A stretch of DNA of 64,000 bases. Source: Bryoerythrophyllum caledonicum. Lineage: Eukaryota > Streptophyta > Bryopsida > Pottiales > Pottiaceae. Positions 1 through 12,990 of the stretch are shown here, piece after piece. The position numbers were made by a program, and so were the translations under genes. The notes beneath the pieces were generated by a model. It ran no database searches. It was not told where the DNA came from and worked only from the letters and a program-made list of their open reading frames with translations. The stretch is taken from the NCBI GenBank assembly GCA_963971425.1, contig OZ020524.1:1054001-1118000 (forward strand), written 5' to 3'. The stretch's first letter is position 1. The number at the start of each line of letters is the position of its first letter.

Positions 1-1000
1 ATTGGTGCCTCTTTGTTTTTTAGGCATGACAGTATTAGTGATATGCTTTCAAATACAATGTGTCCATGCTTGTAGTAGCTCTCCATTAGCATTTAAACCA
101 ATATGAGGCTCTTGTCACAGGCCCTTCTCCACGGTTTATAAGCTAAATAAAATGACAAGCTTGGTTTTTATACAAACTCAAAGCTTCACTTTAAAATTCC
201 ACAAGATTTATATTCATATCAGTACAAGATTTTGCCTTATTCGCAAAAAAACTTATTTGCTTATATGTCTCTACTCATTCTCTCATAATATCATCTCATT
301 TATGTACTATAACTCCAAAAACTTAATTTTCATATTAAATCTTAATGTTTAAAATTATTTTGAGACTAGTGGAATTTTGCCTTGACAGAATTTTGCTAGA
401 AAAGTCATTGACATTCTGCAACTAAGTACTCATCATTACATGTGGCTGCAGGTTTTGAGCCACTAACGTTTGTGGAGTTAGCGTTAAATTTGAGTAATGA
501 ACAAGATGCCACGCCTTTTCAAGATGAAATAGACTTTTTGATGCACCGTAGTGAGAGAATAATTTGAGCATTATGAGCATATTCAATGTTAATGCCCAAG
601 ATAATATAACTTAAAGGAAACCATCATGCATCTATGGACATAGTGTTACTGCGGATTGCTTGACTCTCTTGCGTTTCTTGCTTGCGGGGTTTCCGAGTGT
701 AAGGTTCACATCTTCTTGATATGCCATATAACAAATTCGAGCCATCATGGGAGCCTCGAGGTGAGGAGGTACGCCATTACATCGTTATAAGGTTGTTGAG
801 AATTTGAACTGCAGTTTGTACATTTGTACCATATAGGGCTTTTGAAGTTGCTTGTATATCGTTTGAAACTGCATGGTTGTGTGAGGGTGTGATATTGGCA
901 TGGATTGACGTGCTTTGAGTCGCCTTCTCGTTGCTTGTATTTTCGTTTTACTGTGAGTCACTCATTTGTGTCTACGTGGATATAGGCATCGCTACTTTTT
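1..1000. other. AT-rich stretch without recognisable genes
   Basis: The only open frames are short and AT-driven, without recognisable domains. No terminal repeats, tRNA or conserved exon could be seen. Confidence 0.5.
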
Positions 1001-1866
1001 ATGGCGACTTGGTCGGACAAAGAGCGCGTTGTGTCCAGAGCTCTATTGGAATTTCATCGAGATTGTGCGATCCAGGAGGATGTGTTAGCCGGAGGCAGTT
1101 CTCTTCGGGCCACTGAGCAACGATTGGAGGCGATTATGGTGGATCGTTTGGCTCTAACCAGTTCAATGGATGCGGATTTGTCGCCTCCAGTCGATTCAGT
1201 GGATGCGGATCTCTAGACTTCTATCGGTTCAGTGGACGGGCGAACTGCACCAAGCGGCGGTGAACATCGGTCGAAGGCCAACCATGCAGATTTCTAGTCT
1301 CGGGACGGTCTTCTGCTGCGCGTGGGTGAAGAGGGCGGTGGAGAGGATTGGTCGGAGGCCACCAACGTGGGACTGGAGTTTGGGAGCGATCTACTACTGC
1401 GCGCAACTGAATTAACCGCTTGGTAGCACCTATCGGGGAGTAAACACGCGGATCTAGAGCCTAGGGGCAATTTCCGGTATGGGTGACTGAAACAAGCGGT
1501 GTTGAGTTGCGATCTAGCAAGGAGGAGCGACAAATCCAAAAGAGGTTACTCAAAGAGACAACAGACAAGGCACGGTTACTTTGTCTTCTCAATCGTGCTG
1601 CAAAGACGGCGGCCATAGTTGACGTCACCCTCGACACATACTTTCAGTCATCCCAAAATTCTTTAAGCGAGAAGCTACTTTCTTGGTCTGGCCTAGAGAA
1701 AGCTACGGATTTAGACATAAGAGGAGCGTCACCTGAAGAAACAGTCTTGGTTTCAGTCACACCACCACGAAATAATCCAGCAGTGCAACTTGTGGGAGAA
1801 GGTTCGACTGGTAAAGGGAAGCAGCATGTTCTTTCTTCACATGCCCCTTCACCGTCTAAGGCATAG
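1001..1866 (+). other. Two short open frames of unknown nature, possibly transposon-related
   Basis: Two frames stand out from the flanking AT-rich DNA: 1001-1216 (71 residues from ATG, charged) and 1483-1866 (127 residues, with a lysine/arginine-rich stretch near residues 13-25). Neither carries a domain I recognise. They sit about 400 bases upstream of the decayed hAT transposase and in the same orientation, so they could be its 5' portion. This is inference only; they could equally be chance frames. Confidence 0.25.
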
Positions 1867-1906
1867 AGAAAGAAGGTTGGAGCCTCGTCTACGATGCCAC
1901 TAATCA

Positions 1907-1991
1907 TTGAGGTATTCTACATTTTACTTTTGGTTTTTTTGTTGAGGTATTCTATAGTTTAGTCTTGTTTTTTATGTTGAGGTATTCTATT
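1907..1991. repeat. Short tandem repeat, period 35, about 2.5 copies
   Basis: The motif TTGAGGTATTCTA recurs at 1907, 1942 and 1977, exactly 35 bases apart, with T-rich spacers. It is followed at 2037-2095 by a looser G-rich repeat built on GGGGGTCTTG. Confidence 0.7.
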
Positions 1992-2267
1992 GTGTGGGTG
2001 TATGTGTGTGCATAAAAGGGGGATCTTGTATGACAAAGGGGGTCTTGCACAAGGAAGGGGGTCTTGAATAAGGAGGGAGGTCTTGCTGAGGGGAGAGCCA
2101 ACGTTATTTTAGTCAACCTAATGGGTCTGTTCACTCACTGCCGATCTGTGAACCAATTGGTCTACTATTGGACATCAGTTGATGTCACACTTCATTGTGC
2201 CTACTTCTGTGCTATACTGCCGTGGAATGAGTTGGTGCATACATGCCCTTTTTAATGCTGATAGAAG

Positions 2268-5223
2268 GTGCTGAGAGGTAAGCTAAAATCTAAAACTCTT
2301 TATTGTGGTGTTCCAATGCAGGTTCCTTCTGAGGATGAAGACAATGAGTCTAGTAATAGTGACGTCAAGCAAACTCCTCTACCGCATAAGCCTCAAACAC
2401 AACAATACGATAAAAACTGCCGTTACCATTGTGAGCGATTAACACGCTTCCCATGGGCTGAGGGGGTGACACAGAATGGCCATGACTTTGTGAGCTGCCT
2501 AATTTGTTCCAAGATTGAAGGCAAGCCAAAGCTTATGGCAGCGAAGACAGATACCCTCATTAAACATAAGGGCCACCGCAAGGTAGCTTGATGTAATTAT
2601 GTATTTCCTTCTCTTCTTTGATTGAAGACAATTCTCATAGTGTTGATGTGTTGCACAGGCTAAAAAGACTAGGGCAATAAAGGGGGTAAATAAGGGTCAG
2701 ACATATCTTGCAAAGGACTGCCGCCATTTAAAGAACTCTACCCTCTTTGCAAAGAAGCAACCCTCTTCCATTTTAGAGCTGGTGAATCACATGAACGGAA
2801 CAATGCAACAAAAGAAGAGAGTACAATTTGCCACCATCTTCCAAGTTTTGGAGAATGGGAGACCAATGGTAGAGTATGAACAACGAAAGACTCTTTACAA
2901 ATACTTGAAGTTCCCTAAAATCCCAAGAATGCATTCGACAGACTTCTCCGGCTAGTGCATTGCAGAGTCTATGTATGACATGATATGTATCCATTTACTT
3001 TGTTTTCTTTACAACTCATATGATTGTGGTTCTTTGAATTTGATTATGTTAATATGGTTGCCATGCCTGTTAGGTATATGTGGATTATAAATTGCATGAG
3101 CTGTACGAAATGCTATGTTTTAGTCCATTACCTCACTTGGCTCATGTTTAGTTTATGGCATGCAGGTTAAAGAACATATGAAGCTCATAATGAAAACCTC
3201 TAACTACATGGCTCTAAGTTGTGATGAAGTTACAACCATCGACACGACATCATGGATCTCCCTCCATGCCAATGTCGTACAAAATTGGCAGCGCATCCCA
3301 CTGTTGCTAAAGGTTCACAAGGTTGTGGATGGGACCAAGGCTGATGACCTTGTTGCCGTCATGATTAGGATGTTGAAGGAGCGTTGTGGTATGGAGAACC
3401 AAGATATTCAGCGCCGTTTGGTGAGCTTTGGCGCGGATGGTGCTGTAGTGATGTAAGGCAACGTCACAAGAGTTTCTACCCAGATTTGGGGAGTATATGT
3501 GCCATTTGCACAATTCGTGCATTGTTTTGCACACCATTGTAATTTGGCATTCAAAAGTCCCAGTCAACAAAGGTGATGGAAGGTATCGAGAGGCTTCTAG
3601 CCTCTACTTATCTTTATTTTAACAAAAGTCCTAGGCGTGTTCTAGATTTCAAGGAATTGGAGGAGACAATGGATTGTCGCGGTTTAAAACTGTTGCGAAA
3701 TGTCCAAACAAGGTGGATATGCTTGTTTGATCCTCTATACCAATTGGTATCGCAATATCGAGCGATTCTAGCTAAAATGTATCAATCAAAGGACTCTAAG
3801 GCTGTTGCCCTGGTGAATTTTATTGTTTTGTCCTTTTTAGAAATTATAGAATGTCTTTGTGTTATTTCATGGGCTGAATGTTGTATGTGTGCCTACTCTA
3901 TATGTTTTTTCTCTTTTAATTTCAAAGAATGTCTTTGTCGATGTTCAATACGGCTGTGAATGGTGTCAAAGTGGTTTATGTGCAGTACGTAGGCTAAATG
4001 TTGACAATTCAGCCCTTGATTGTGGTTTTAAAATTTTTTAAATACGCAAGTCTAAAAACATTACATGAGCTGGATGTTGTCTACTTTGTGCATGTTGTTA
4101 TTCTCTTTTATGTGTTTATGTAATGGACAAGTCAATGCATGTGCTGAATTAATTTTATCTTTACTGATTTATCTTTGTCTATGTCCACTTTTCAGACTTG
4201 CTTTGAGGACATGATCGATCCAAGCATTCTATTAGGGATGGTTGCTATGATTCCCATGATAGAATTGATGGACGTGTGGATCTCATTTGCTCAAAAACGA
4301 AACGTTTTTATATGTGATTTCGTTGTGGCTTTGGGAGCGTGTGAGGCCCTACTTTTCCAATACTACATTGACACATCGACTGCATTATCTATGAATGAGT
4401 TCACAAACTTCCGAGCGTTGATGGAATTGTCTCATTACAACAATTTCCTCCAATGAGATATTGATCTCAACACACAATCTGAGTATTTCATATGGAAATT
4501 GGAAAGGGTAGAGGTACCAATCCTCCACAAGGAAAATATGATTGATAGATAAATGTTTGCAGCAATGGGTGCATCCATCAAAGCTGATTGCAAAGGTATT
4601 TACTTTCACTTCTTTCAATTTACAGTTGTTTGTGATTTTTGTTGATTAATTTTGAGCTCACATGTTTGTGCAATGTATCATGTTTAGGGCTAGCAGTGCA
4701 CCTCAATGCCGAGTTGCGCCACCGCTTCCCAAGTGTGGATACACTCAATGCCATGGGCATTCTGTATCCGCAGTATTGGGCGGCGGAAGATTATTTGGAT
4801 ATTTTTCCAATTCACCTTGAGGTCATCAAACGGTTTTTTTGCAATGTTAAAGAAGTGAAGAGTGAAGAATCAGCTGAAAAGATCGCAGTGCCTCCGCTGC
4901 TGAATGGGTATGCTCTTGATGCGGAACAAAGTCTCTTTAAACTATTTATAAGCAGTAACTTCCATCGCGCTTGAGAGCCTTCCTTCACTCTTAATTCGCT
5001 TACAAGGATTTGACGTATTGCTCAAGCTAATGAACCTTTAGCGGGCAGGTTTCCTAACTACATGAAGTTGGTAGAAGTGGCAGTTGTCATGGTTTTGGAC
5101 TCGGTGGAAGATGAGAGGGTCTTTATTTCCCTCTCATTTCTGAAGAATAGAGTCCGGAGTTCTTTGGATGCACACCTTAATATTGTTGTGGGTATGTATT
5201 CACAGAATTTGTTTGATGTGTAG
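2268..5223 (+). mobile_element. Decayed hAT-superfamily transposase, copy 1
   Basis: Collinear with the better-preserved copy at 58756-61122. Recognisable pieces in order are a BED/TTF-like zinc finger (2268-2591, with CLICSKIEG and LIKHKGHRK), a segment at about 2660-2955 with ENGRPMVEYE, the transposase core with CDEVTTID and SFGADGAVVM (3160-3456), a segment ending QTRWICLFDPLYQLV (3573-3780), a segment at 4175-4456, and the C-terminal hAT dimerisation motif SVEDERVF (about 4687-5165). Stops and frameshifts separate the pieces. Long AT-rich interruptions near 2600-2660, 2960-3160 and 3830-4190 may be former introns or insertions. It cannot encode a functional transposase. Terminal inverted repeats were not located, so the ends are approximate. 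Confidence 0.75.
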
Positions 5224-7640
5224 TCTTTCCCCTATAATGCTGCTTATGACCACTGGTATCGCACCCCAAATAGGAGCCGTTATGGCTGTGAGGATTCGAT
5301 TCTTACGATTCAATTTTGTTTGTGTTTGAAGTTCTTTGTCTTTAGTTTTATGTCATGCTCTATATGTGCTTTGAACATTCATGTTGGATTGTGCACTTTA
5401 AATGTCATAGACCATTTGTGCTTTGAACTTGTAAATGATTCTTGTGTTTTAGAGTTGCAGTTGCAGCTGAGAAGGTGCAATGGCTGAGGAGGGTGTTGTT
5501 TGTATGTTAGATTTTTTTATCATCTTTGGCTAATGCCGATTTTGTTGCCATCCACTTGGGCGTTTAACTAGCTTTTGTTGCTTTAAAACTTTAAACCAAT
5601 ACTCTCTTTGTTTTTTGTACTTTGTACTATGTACTTTGTAACCAGAATGTGTGCAAAAGTCTTTATTAATTTGTAGCCAGTAAGTGGCTTTTTTGAAACT
5701 TGATCGCCTCTTCAAAGATCACAAAGATGCTGCTAGAGCCACATTGCACCTCTCAAAACCTTTCAAATGCCTAAATGATATTCAACAAGAAAGACGAATT
5801 CGCCAATGTATTCATTATTGTTTTAAACTAAGGAGCCAACTTTCTACCACCATTTCACATTAGAGGCCACATGTTTTTCTTAAACTAAGTGCATTCATCG
5901 CCGAAATTGTTGCTACATTCTAGCCTTTGTATCCATTGTGGCGATATGTCCAAATTAAAAAAATGCCTGCACACACTCCTAGACCTATGCCACGTTGGGC
6001 TGATGGAAGTTTCCATCAAGTTTCAATGCATGGGTTCCTTAATTACGTTCTATTAATCAATCATAAATTTACCTCATGCATCCGCTCCTCTTCTCACATC
6101 CGTCCAACCGGTCCACGTGATACAACTCTTAATTTCGGGGTTAGTTTCATATTCCATACACACAAGTGATTTAAGTTCTGATAATGTACCTGTAAAGCTC
6201 GGACCTGAATCTATCATTGCTATAGCTAACCCCTTAATGCAAGTGGTGTCCCACACCTATACTTAAGTATCTTAAGTTCCAACACCCAGACTTTAGAATT
6301 ACTGACTTCTGCTCAAGTGCTTATCTACTACAGACCCTGTCTTTTTAAGCACACGTGTCGTAGTCTAGTGGTTCGTAATTCTCAAAGTTAACCGAAATTA
6401 ACCTTAAGCAAGCCCACCTAACCAGATCGTTTCCACGGATTTTTATTGTGCATCAAACTCTTAAAAATCTAAACAACACTTCACACTTAATACCTTAGCA
6501 CATCTCGGAGGATGGCTTCCGCAGTACCTTAGTAACCGGTAATAAGTAACCACAAGTGTTTCAGTTAAACTCTGTTGAGTGTGAGAGAAGTTTTCTGGAA
6601 AGTTTTTATAGTGTCCGGAAAGTCATTGCCCTCCATTCTTGCAATCCACAAACCACAATATCCACAATCTAACCCTACACCTTGAAAGAGTTAAAAATAC
6701 TGCAGCCGATTTATCGATCTTCAGAATCTACCGGAAACTTGTACCGGTAAACCGATCACACAAGCCCGGGTTCCAACTACAACCAAACCCAATGAATCAA
6801 ACAAAGAATATACAAGACTCACAACAAGTTAGTGCTAAACAAATCATTTGAGCAAGACAACCTTCCAAAGGGATCGTCAAAATTCGTCCACTGCAAAGAT
6901 AGAAACCCCGGAATTCTCCGGACTCAGGCTTAACCGGGATCTCTCCCAGTGTACAAAGAGGGGGAATATCACCTCTCCTCCCCACCAATCCAAACACTTC
7001 CCACTTAAGGGAGGCTATCATGAATAGTTGTGGGCTTATCAAATCCCATCCAATAAATCAACTTTTCTCGGTCCCACCCGTGAAGGGTCTAGAGCATAGA
7101 TCCTGGATCTCACTCCACCTATCTAACCTAGATAACTTACACTCTCAAGATGTCTCTACTCACACTCAATCACATAGCACACAACAAGTCACAACCTTGC
7201 ACACCTAGCAAAGACACACTAAGGTAGTGGTTGATATTTCCGTGCAGTTCCAAGTATCGCACCCTACATTCCGGGGCTGGGTCTTGAAATCCGGTCGGCC
7301 TGATTTGAAAAAGCTTCTAGTAAGGCGCCAGAAGGTAATCTGAGTGGATTCGGATTTTCTATTGGGTGAAATAGGGCTCCCTTGTCGGTGAAAAAATATT
7401 TCCTGTTGGACTAAATGACGGTGCAGGGAGGGTGCAATTAAGGTTTTGTAAGTTCAAAAAATTGCCCACTTTGGGGGTTGATTTTGCAATAAAGAGGCTG
7501 TGATGGCGCTTCCATGTGGGCAATTTAGGGTTTCCTTGTGCACTTCCTTGCAAAGCTGCGAGGGTATATTTGTGTATATCAATGGGTGTGTTTGTGAGCA
7601 AAAATCATGGTTTAGGTGGTAGAGCAAGAGAGACATTAGA
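5224..7640. other. Intergenic, no gene recognised
   Basis: AT-rich to neutral sequence with only short unrelated open frames. The stretch 6300-7300 is pyrimidine-rich on the + strand with many stops in all frames and may be old transposon DNA, but I see no paired termini or protein homology. Confidence 0.4.
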
Positions 7641-9990
7641 GTGCTTTGTGAGGGGGCATGAGTGTGGCAATGGACATTATAGTGGAAGACAGTGGGGGTT
7701 ATTTGAGCGGGGAGGACATAGTGCAAGAAACTAAAGTTTTAGCAAGCTCTCAACAACACATTCTAGCACATGGTCATGAAGAGAGCTTAGAGGAAAGGTT
7801 AGGGTTTGAAGAACATATAATACAGTTTGAGCATGGGTCAAGGAGGAGATATAGGAATTTAGCACCTACTCTACATGTCAATTCCACTCCAAATCAACAA
7901 ACAATAGATGGCAATTTTAGAGAGGAGGGAGGGAGAGCAAGGAGAGTGGGCTTGAGAAGTTCAGCCCCTTTGAGGCAACAAAACTCCTCACAAAGTAATT
8001 TCAGCAGGGGGGTGAAGATGACAACCTCATGGGGGGCCCAAGAAGTGCTGGGAGAGTTGCTCTAAGCAGCCAAGAAGTGCCTTGCAGCAGAGCTAGGAGG
8101 ATTCCATTCAAGAAAATAGGAAACTAGACAAATGCACAACTTCAGGCAGCTCTAGATGCAATTACTGATGATGGCATGAAGGTAAGAGTTGCTTCCCGTA
8201 CCTTTGGAATTCCAGCTAGTTCAATTTGTGATCACCTGTATGGAAGAGTGTTACGGAGGGCAAGGGGGGCCAAACCAGTTTTGAAGCTAGATGAAGAGGA
8301 AAATTTATTGGAGTATTTATTTAAAATGCAAGATTTGGGCCACCCTTCAACCCCACGGCAACTGAGATTAAAGGTGGCCCAAGCCACTCAAACAAGAGAG
8401 ACCCGTTGAAGTGGTACAGGGGTCCGAAGAAGGTCATGGTTAAGAAGTTTCAAAGAAAGGCACCCTGAACTAGCCTCTAGGAAAGTCAGCCCCTAGAATT
8501 AGCAAGAGCTAGAGGTTCGTGTCCATCAATTGCTGCTAGCCTCTATAGCAACCTAAATGAGCTGTATAGTACCTGGAATTACCCACCATCACATATTTGG
8601 AATTGTGATGAGAGTGGGGTTCAAGCTGGAAGAAGTGGAGGGGCCACTGTACTAGCCAAAGTAGGAAGCAGATTTGTACATACAATTGAACCAGATCAGA
8701 GGGAACACTTGTCAGTTTTGTCGTGCATCAATGCTGATGGTGGAAAGATTCCAAATTTCTATATTCTGAAGGAAACCTACTTTCTACAAGACTATGTGAA
8801 AAATTATGAGGAGGACGTTGTTATGGCCATGCAGCCCAATGCATGGATGACCAAGTGGTTATTCCATTCATGGATTTTGCATTTCATTGGGACTTTGAAG
8901 AAAATAGCAGGAATTGATCAAAACAATAGGCACTTACTTGTCTTGGATGGGCCAATTCACATATCACTCTTGAAGTTGTCACTTCAGCAATGAATTCTGG
9001 TCTAGACATCACTACCCTACCCTCCCACACCTCCCATGCCTTGCAACCCTTGGATGTGAGTTGTTTTAAACCCTTTAAATATGCATTCAAGCAAATCAGG
9101 GACTCATGGAGCCTACTTAACAAAGGAAAAAATGTGGAGAAAGCTACTCTATGTGAGTGGACATCTCAAGCCTTAGAGCAATCACTCACTCCAAAGAACA
9201 TCAAAGCTGGTTTCAAGAAGACAAGGATTTGGCCACTAAATGACAGTGCTGCAACAAGCCGCATGGAACCTAGCAAAGGATTTGAAGAAGGAGACCAAAA
9301 ATTTTAGCACCTTGGTGAAGGAGAGTCAAGTGAGGATGAGTCCAATGATGGCGACGGAGCTGGCAGTCAGATACAGTCAGTTGATGACCTCGGCAGGGAT
9401 AGGGATGACCTCCTGAATATGCAGGCAAGGGCAGGGGATGACCTCGACAGTAGGTGCAGATTCGGAGCTTTGGCAAAAGATAACTCAAGAATGCAAGGAG
9501 GTGGAGATCTGGGGCTCCAAGGCATCGTGACTACAGCTGGAACAAGGCAAGGAGGGTCAGAATCTCGATATGGACAGAGAACTTGACATTTCTACGTTGA
9601 TGTTCCAAATCCGCAGGAAAGCAATTACGACTTGAACGACCAGCACATCAGCATAGATCCCGAATTCAAGGACGAGTTAGAGAGGGGAGACGATGGCAAC
9701 ATTAGTGAGTTTTTGTCCTTGCCGGAGCTAATCCCAGCTAAGAAGAGGAGAAAACAACAGCCTCTCCTAGACTACACGCAGAGCAAGATTCTAACATCTA
9801 GTGACTATATCAAAGGTTTAGAAGACATCCTGGCTAAAAAAGAGGCAACAGCAACTGCTGTTTAAAAGAAGAAGGAGGAGAAAGAGGCAAGCAAAGAGCA
9901 ACGCAAGGTACAGAGAGAACAACAACAAAAAAATAAGCAAGATCACGCACTCAAAGAGCACAAAAGAAGCATGAGAGGGAGATTCAGCAA
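7640..9990 (+). mobile_element. Decayed pogo/Tigger-type (Tc1/mariner superfamily) transposase
   Basis: Pieces in order: an N-terminal region (7658-8065); a CENP-B/psq-like helix-turn-helix with VASRTFGIPASSICDHL (8176-8409); a second helix region with SFKERHPELASRK read across stops near 8440-8490; and the DDE_1 endonuclease core. In the core the first acidic residue lies in WNCDESGVQAG (about 8600), the second in LLVLDG (about 8940), and the family pattern SHTSHALQPLDVSCFKPFK follows at 9021-9080. The reading frame shifts just after LVLDG, at about 8945-8960, where the normal DGxxSH motif is split between frames. The basic C-terminal tail with PAKKRRKQQPLLDYTQSKIL (9632-9865) matches the usual tail of plant pogo-like elements. 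Stops and frameshifts make it a pseudogene. The ends are estimates, because no terminal inverted repeats were identified. Confidence 0.75.
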
Positions 9991-10445
9991 CTTATAAGGA
10001 GTCGCCATCGAGGGAGAACACAACATAATGTCCCAAAAGTAGGAGCTGATGGACTCCCGGGGAGCAGCCAGAGTCTCGGCGAAGCAACAGTAGGAGACCA
10101 TATACTCCTAGGCAGAAGCCAGGCTGCCAGTGCCGCAGAGCCTGGGACGCTGAGCCTTAATGTCGGCACCGCAGGTGAGGTACAATAACAAGGGGCCGTC
10201 GGCTACCCTGGCTCGCCGCTGCACCTTGGAGCGCCCGTTGAACAAGCTATCCCGCGGCGCTGGACGTCATTCCAGAGATCATTTTTGGCTCCCTCACAGC
10301 CAACAATGGCGCCACCACCTATAAACATGACCTTCCCTTTCATGATGCAAGAAGTCCCGAGAGGTTTCTATAATATCCACGCAAGCCCATTCTACCCAGG
10401 TGCCTACAACAGTATGACTTCTAAAGAACATAGCCCATGGGGAGA

Positions 10446-10516
10446 GAGTGAGAAAAATAAAATAAAATAAAAACCTACAAGAGAGAGAGAAAAATAAAAA
10501 TAAAAATAAAAATAAA
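10446..10516. repeat. AAAAT/AAAAAT microsatellite
   Basis: Two purine-rich runs built from AAAAT (10454-10470) and AAAAAT (10490-10516), separated by a GA-repeat. Confidence 0.8.
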
Positions 10517-10539
10517 GCAGGTGAGGGAGGGAAAATCTG

Positions 10540-10885
10540 GAGAAACGGGCGGAAACTGGAGAGGGGTTGCGGCGGTTTGGTTGCGGGGTCGGGGTCGCGA
10601 CTACGGGGTTGGGAGTACGGCAACGGCCCTTATGGCCCTACCATGTGGCTTTTCCCCCATGTCCGGGGTTGCCCAGGTATATACCCGGGTTTCCGAATAT
10701 TGTCCGGCTCATGCCCGGGGCTGGTGCTCGGGTCATGGCCCGGTGAGTCGGGCTTATGCGCGGCCCTGCCCTGGAGATGTTACCCGGGCTGCTGCCTAGG
10801 TGATACTTGGGTAGCCCAGGGTATTTGCCTATACTTGGGCTGATACACGGGCTGGCCCATACCCAGGTTGATACCCGTGTATGTT
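10540..10885. repeat. GC-rich degenerate repeats built on ACCCGGG / TACCCGGGT
   Basis: The words CCCGGG, CCCGGGT, GGGCTGATAC and their reverse complements recur at 10-25 base spacing over about 340 bases, in sharp contrast to the AT-rich DNA on both sides. No coding frame is supported. Confidence 0.6.
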
Positions 10886-11375
10886 TTTTTTAATTTTAAT
10901 TTTGATTTTTTCTTTTATTTTTTTATTTTATTTTGTTTTTGTTTCATATAACTAAATTCTTATTTTTTTGAATAAGGATTTGTGTCTTCAACAATCAAAA
11001 ATAAAAAAGAAGAAACTAAAACTACTTCCTAATTAATCTAACTACCTTCTAAACTTAACTAATTAATTTAGGTTAAGTGGTGATTTTAGAATTACATCCC
11101 AGAATCTCTTCCGAAACTCTTTGAAATTGTTTTCGAGGACTAAACTAGTGATTTTTAGACCCAATTTTATCAGCACTATTAACCTAATTAACTACTTAAG
11201 CATTTCCCTGATTTCAGTATCCGCTATCTAATCTAAGAATTAAACTACTTAAGTCTGAAACTAAGCATGAAGTATCTAGTTTTCCAAATATCCACAACCA
11301 GTTTATACTTAAATTTCTGAAAAAGCTCAGATTAACGATTTTGGCTCTACAAGTGGTTCCATTCACAGGTGCAGC
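10886..11375. other. AT-rich stretch, nothing recognised
   Basis: T-rich and A-rich runs without open frames of note or paired repeats. Confidence 0.5.
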
Positions 11376-12990
11376 CATGGGGAAGGCGTCCAACAGCAAG
11401 GTGATCGTGGAAGTTGTTGTCAACCTCAAGACGGTGATTCCAGTGGTGCCTAAATCCGAGAAGGACCGGAAAGCGCTAGAGGCGGATCTTAAGAGGATGG
11501 ATTGCACATGATTGGGGCAACAACCATGGAGTTTCCGCAACAACGTCATGGTGCGGGAGCTGATGGTAGGGCGATCCAACAAATGGGACCACACTTTACG
11601 AGCGGATCCGGATAAGTAGACGACGGAGGTTTGGAGCGCAATTTACGGATTCTCGACAAAAAGAGAAGGTATGTGTTTGCGCCGTGAATCATTCATAGAA
11701 GGGAAATTCACACGGAAAGTTGATCCCAAGGATGGACTGACCGTGGCGGATTGTAAGGATCCAGGAGTTAGAAGAGTGATGGAGTTTATACTCCTAATCT
11801 TGTATCCGGATCGCTTCAGTAAGCCTACCACTACATTAGCAAATACCATCTTTGGATTCTACACGGATGAGCGACATGTAGCGTAGAGAGAGATAGTTGG
11901 AGAATTAGTGGGGAAGTTGCTTACCGGATTAGGAAAGGCACGACCTACCTCAATCTCCCCTTTTCTATACCACCTCTATCACCACTACGACCTGTTGCGC
12001 GACAATGAAGAGACCATCTTCAAGACCGCCAGGGTGTTGTCTAGCCATGATTGGGTTGAAGACGAGGAATCAGATAAGGATAGGGATAAGGATGAGAATC
12101 AGGAACCGGATTCTTCCGAAGAAGATGTGAGATCCACATCGGCGAGCGCAAGGAAGAGGAGGAAGCTAACGGAGCATTCCGACACTACACCCTTAACCTG
12201 AAAGAAGAAAAACATCAAAGAGGCGGACGAAGAGAACTCGTTTGTCAACATTGCCGCGGGATATGAGAAGGCACGGGAGAACTATGACCACATGGAGGCC
12301 ATTCTTGCACAAGCGTGCCGGATTGCTGGGGAGGTAAGTCTCGAGGAGCTTTGTAGCCAGTTGGAGAGAAAGCTCTAGCCTCGTAACATACAAGAGTTAG
12401 AAGCTTGGCTTATCTCTATTGAGAACCGGAACCGAAAACTCAAGGCGATGGAGAAGAAGAAAGAAGAGGAGGCTGCCGCGGGGGTCGCGAAAGCTAACAA
12501 ATTTGCGTTAGCCCTAGCCCGAGTCACCAAATTTGTGCAACATCCGGGTGACGTGTTGATGAAGGCAAGGCTCTTTGATGAAGGATTCAACGAAGCCCGG
12601 ATGCGGTTCAGACCGGTAGCCAAGAAATTCGTGGGGATGTTAGTGAAATACCACTAGAAGATGGAGAAGGTGCTCGAGGAATGCTGGAAGATCAACGCAA
12701 GGATCTTTTGGGATCTTGGGAAAGGTAAGAGGAAGGTCTCTCCCGACAGGAAGCAAATAGACGCACTTCCGGATCAGTCAAGGAATTGAAACGGAAACCA
12801 AATTCCTAACCCCCGGTCCAGTACTAAAGAAGCAAAAGGATGAGCGGCTTCCGAAGGCTAAACTAAAGGACGAAGGCAAGAAGGAAGATGAAGGGGCAAA
12901 ATTGCCACAAGTTGGGACTTCGGCGGGCGAGGATCTGGATCTGTCGAAGGAGGAAGAAGACCATGATCATGAGGATGATGATTAGGTGAA
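11376..12990 (+). pseudogene. Broken ORF of unknown family, probably retroelement-derived
   Basis: A near-continuous frame begins at ATG 11376 (MGKASNSKVIVEVVV) and runs, with several stops and small frame changes, to about 12970. Segments include a folded-looking region with EGKFTRKVDPKDGLTVADCK (11671-11883), a region LLTGLGKARPTSISPFLYHL followed by an acidic Asp/Glu stretch and a basic RKRRKL (11908-12201), and coiled-coil-like, lysine/glutamate-rich stretches (12240-12657) with KKKEEEAAAG. The overall composition (globular front, acidic/basic linker, coiled coil, no catalytic motif) resembles gag-like proteins of plant retroelements. I do not recognise the family and saw no protease, reverse transcriptase or integrase next to it. 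At least four in-frame stops show it is not functional. Confidence 0.45.

Noticed and set aside
6356..6420. tRNA-like start GTCGTAGTCTAGTGGTTCG
   Set aside because: It resembles an A box, but no B box, anticodon stem or acceptor pairing follows at the right distance.
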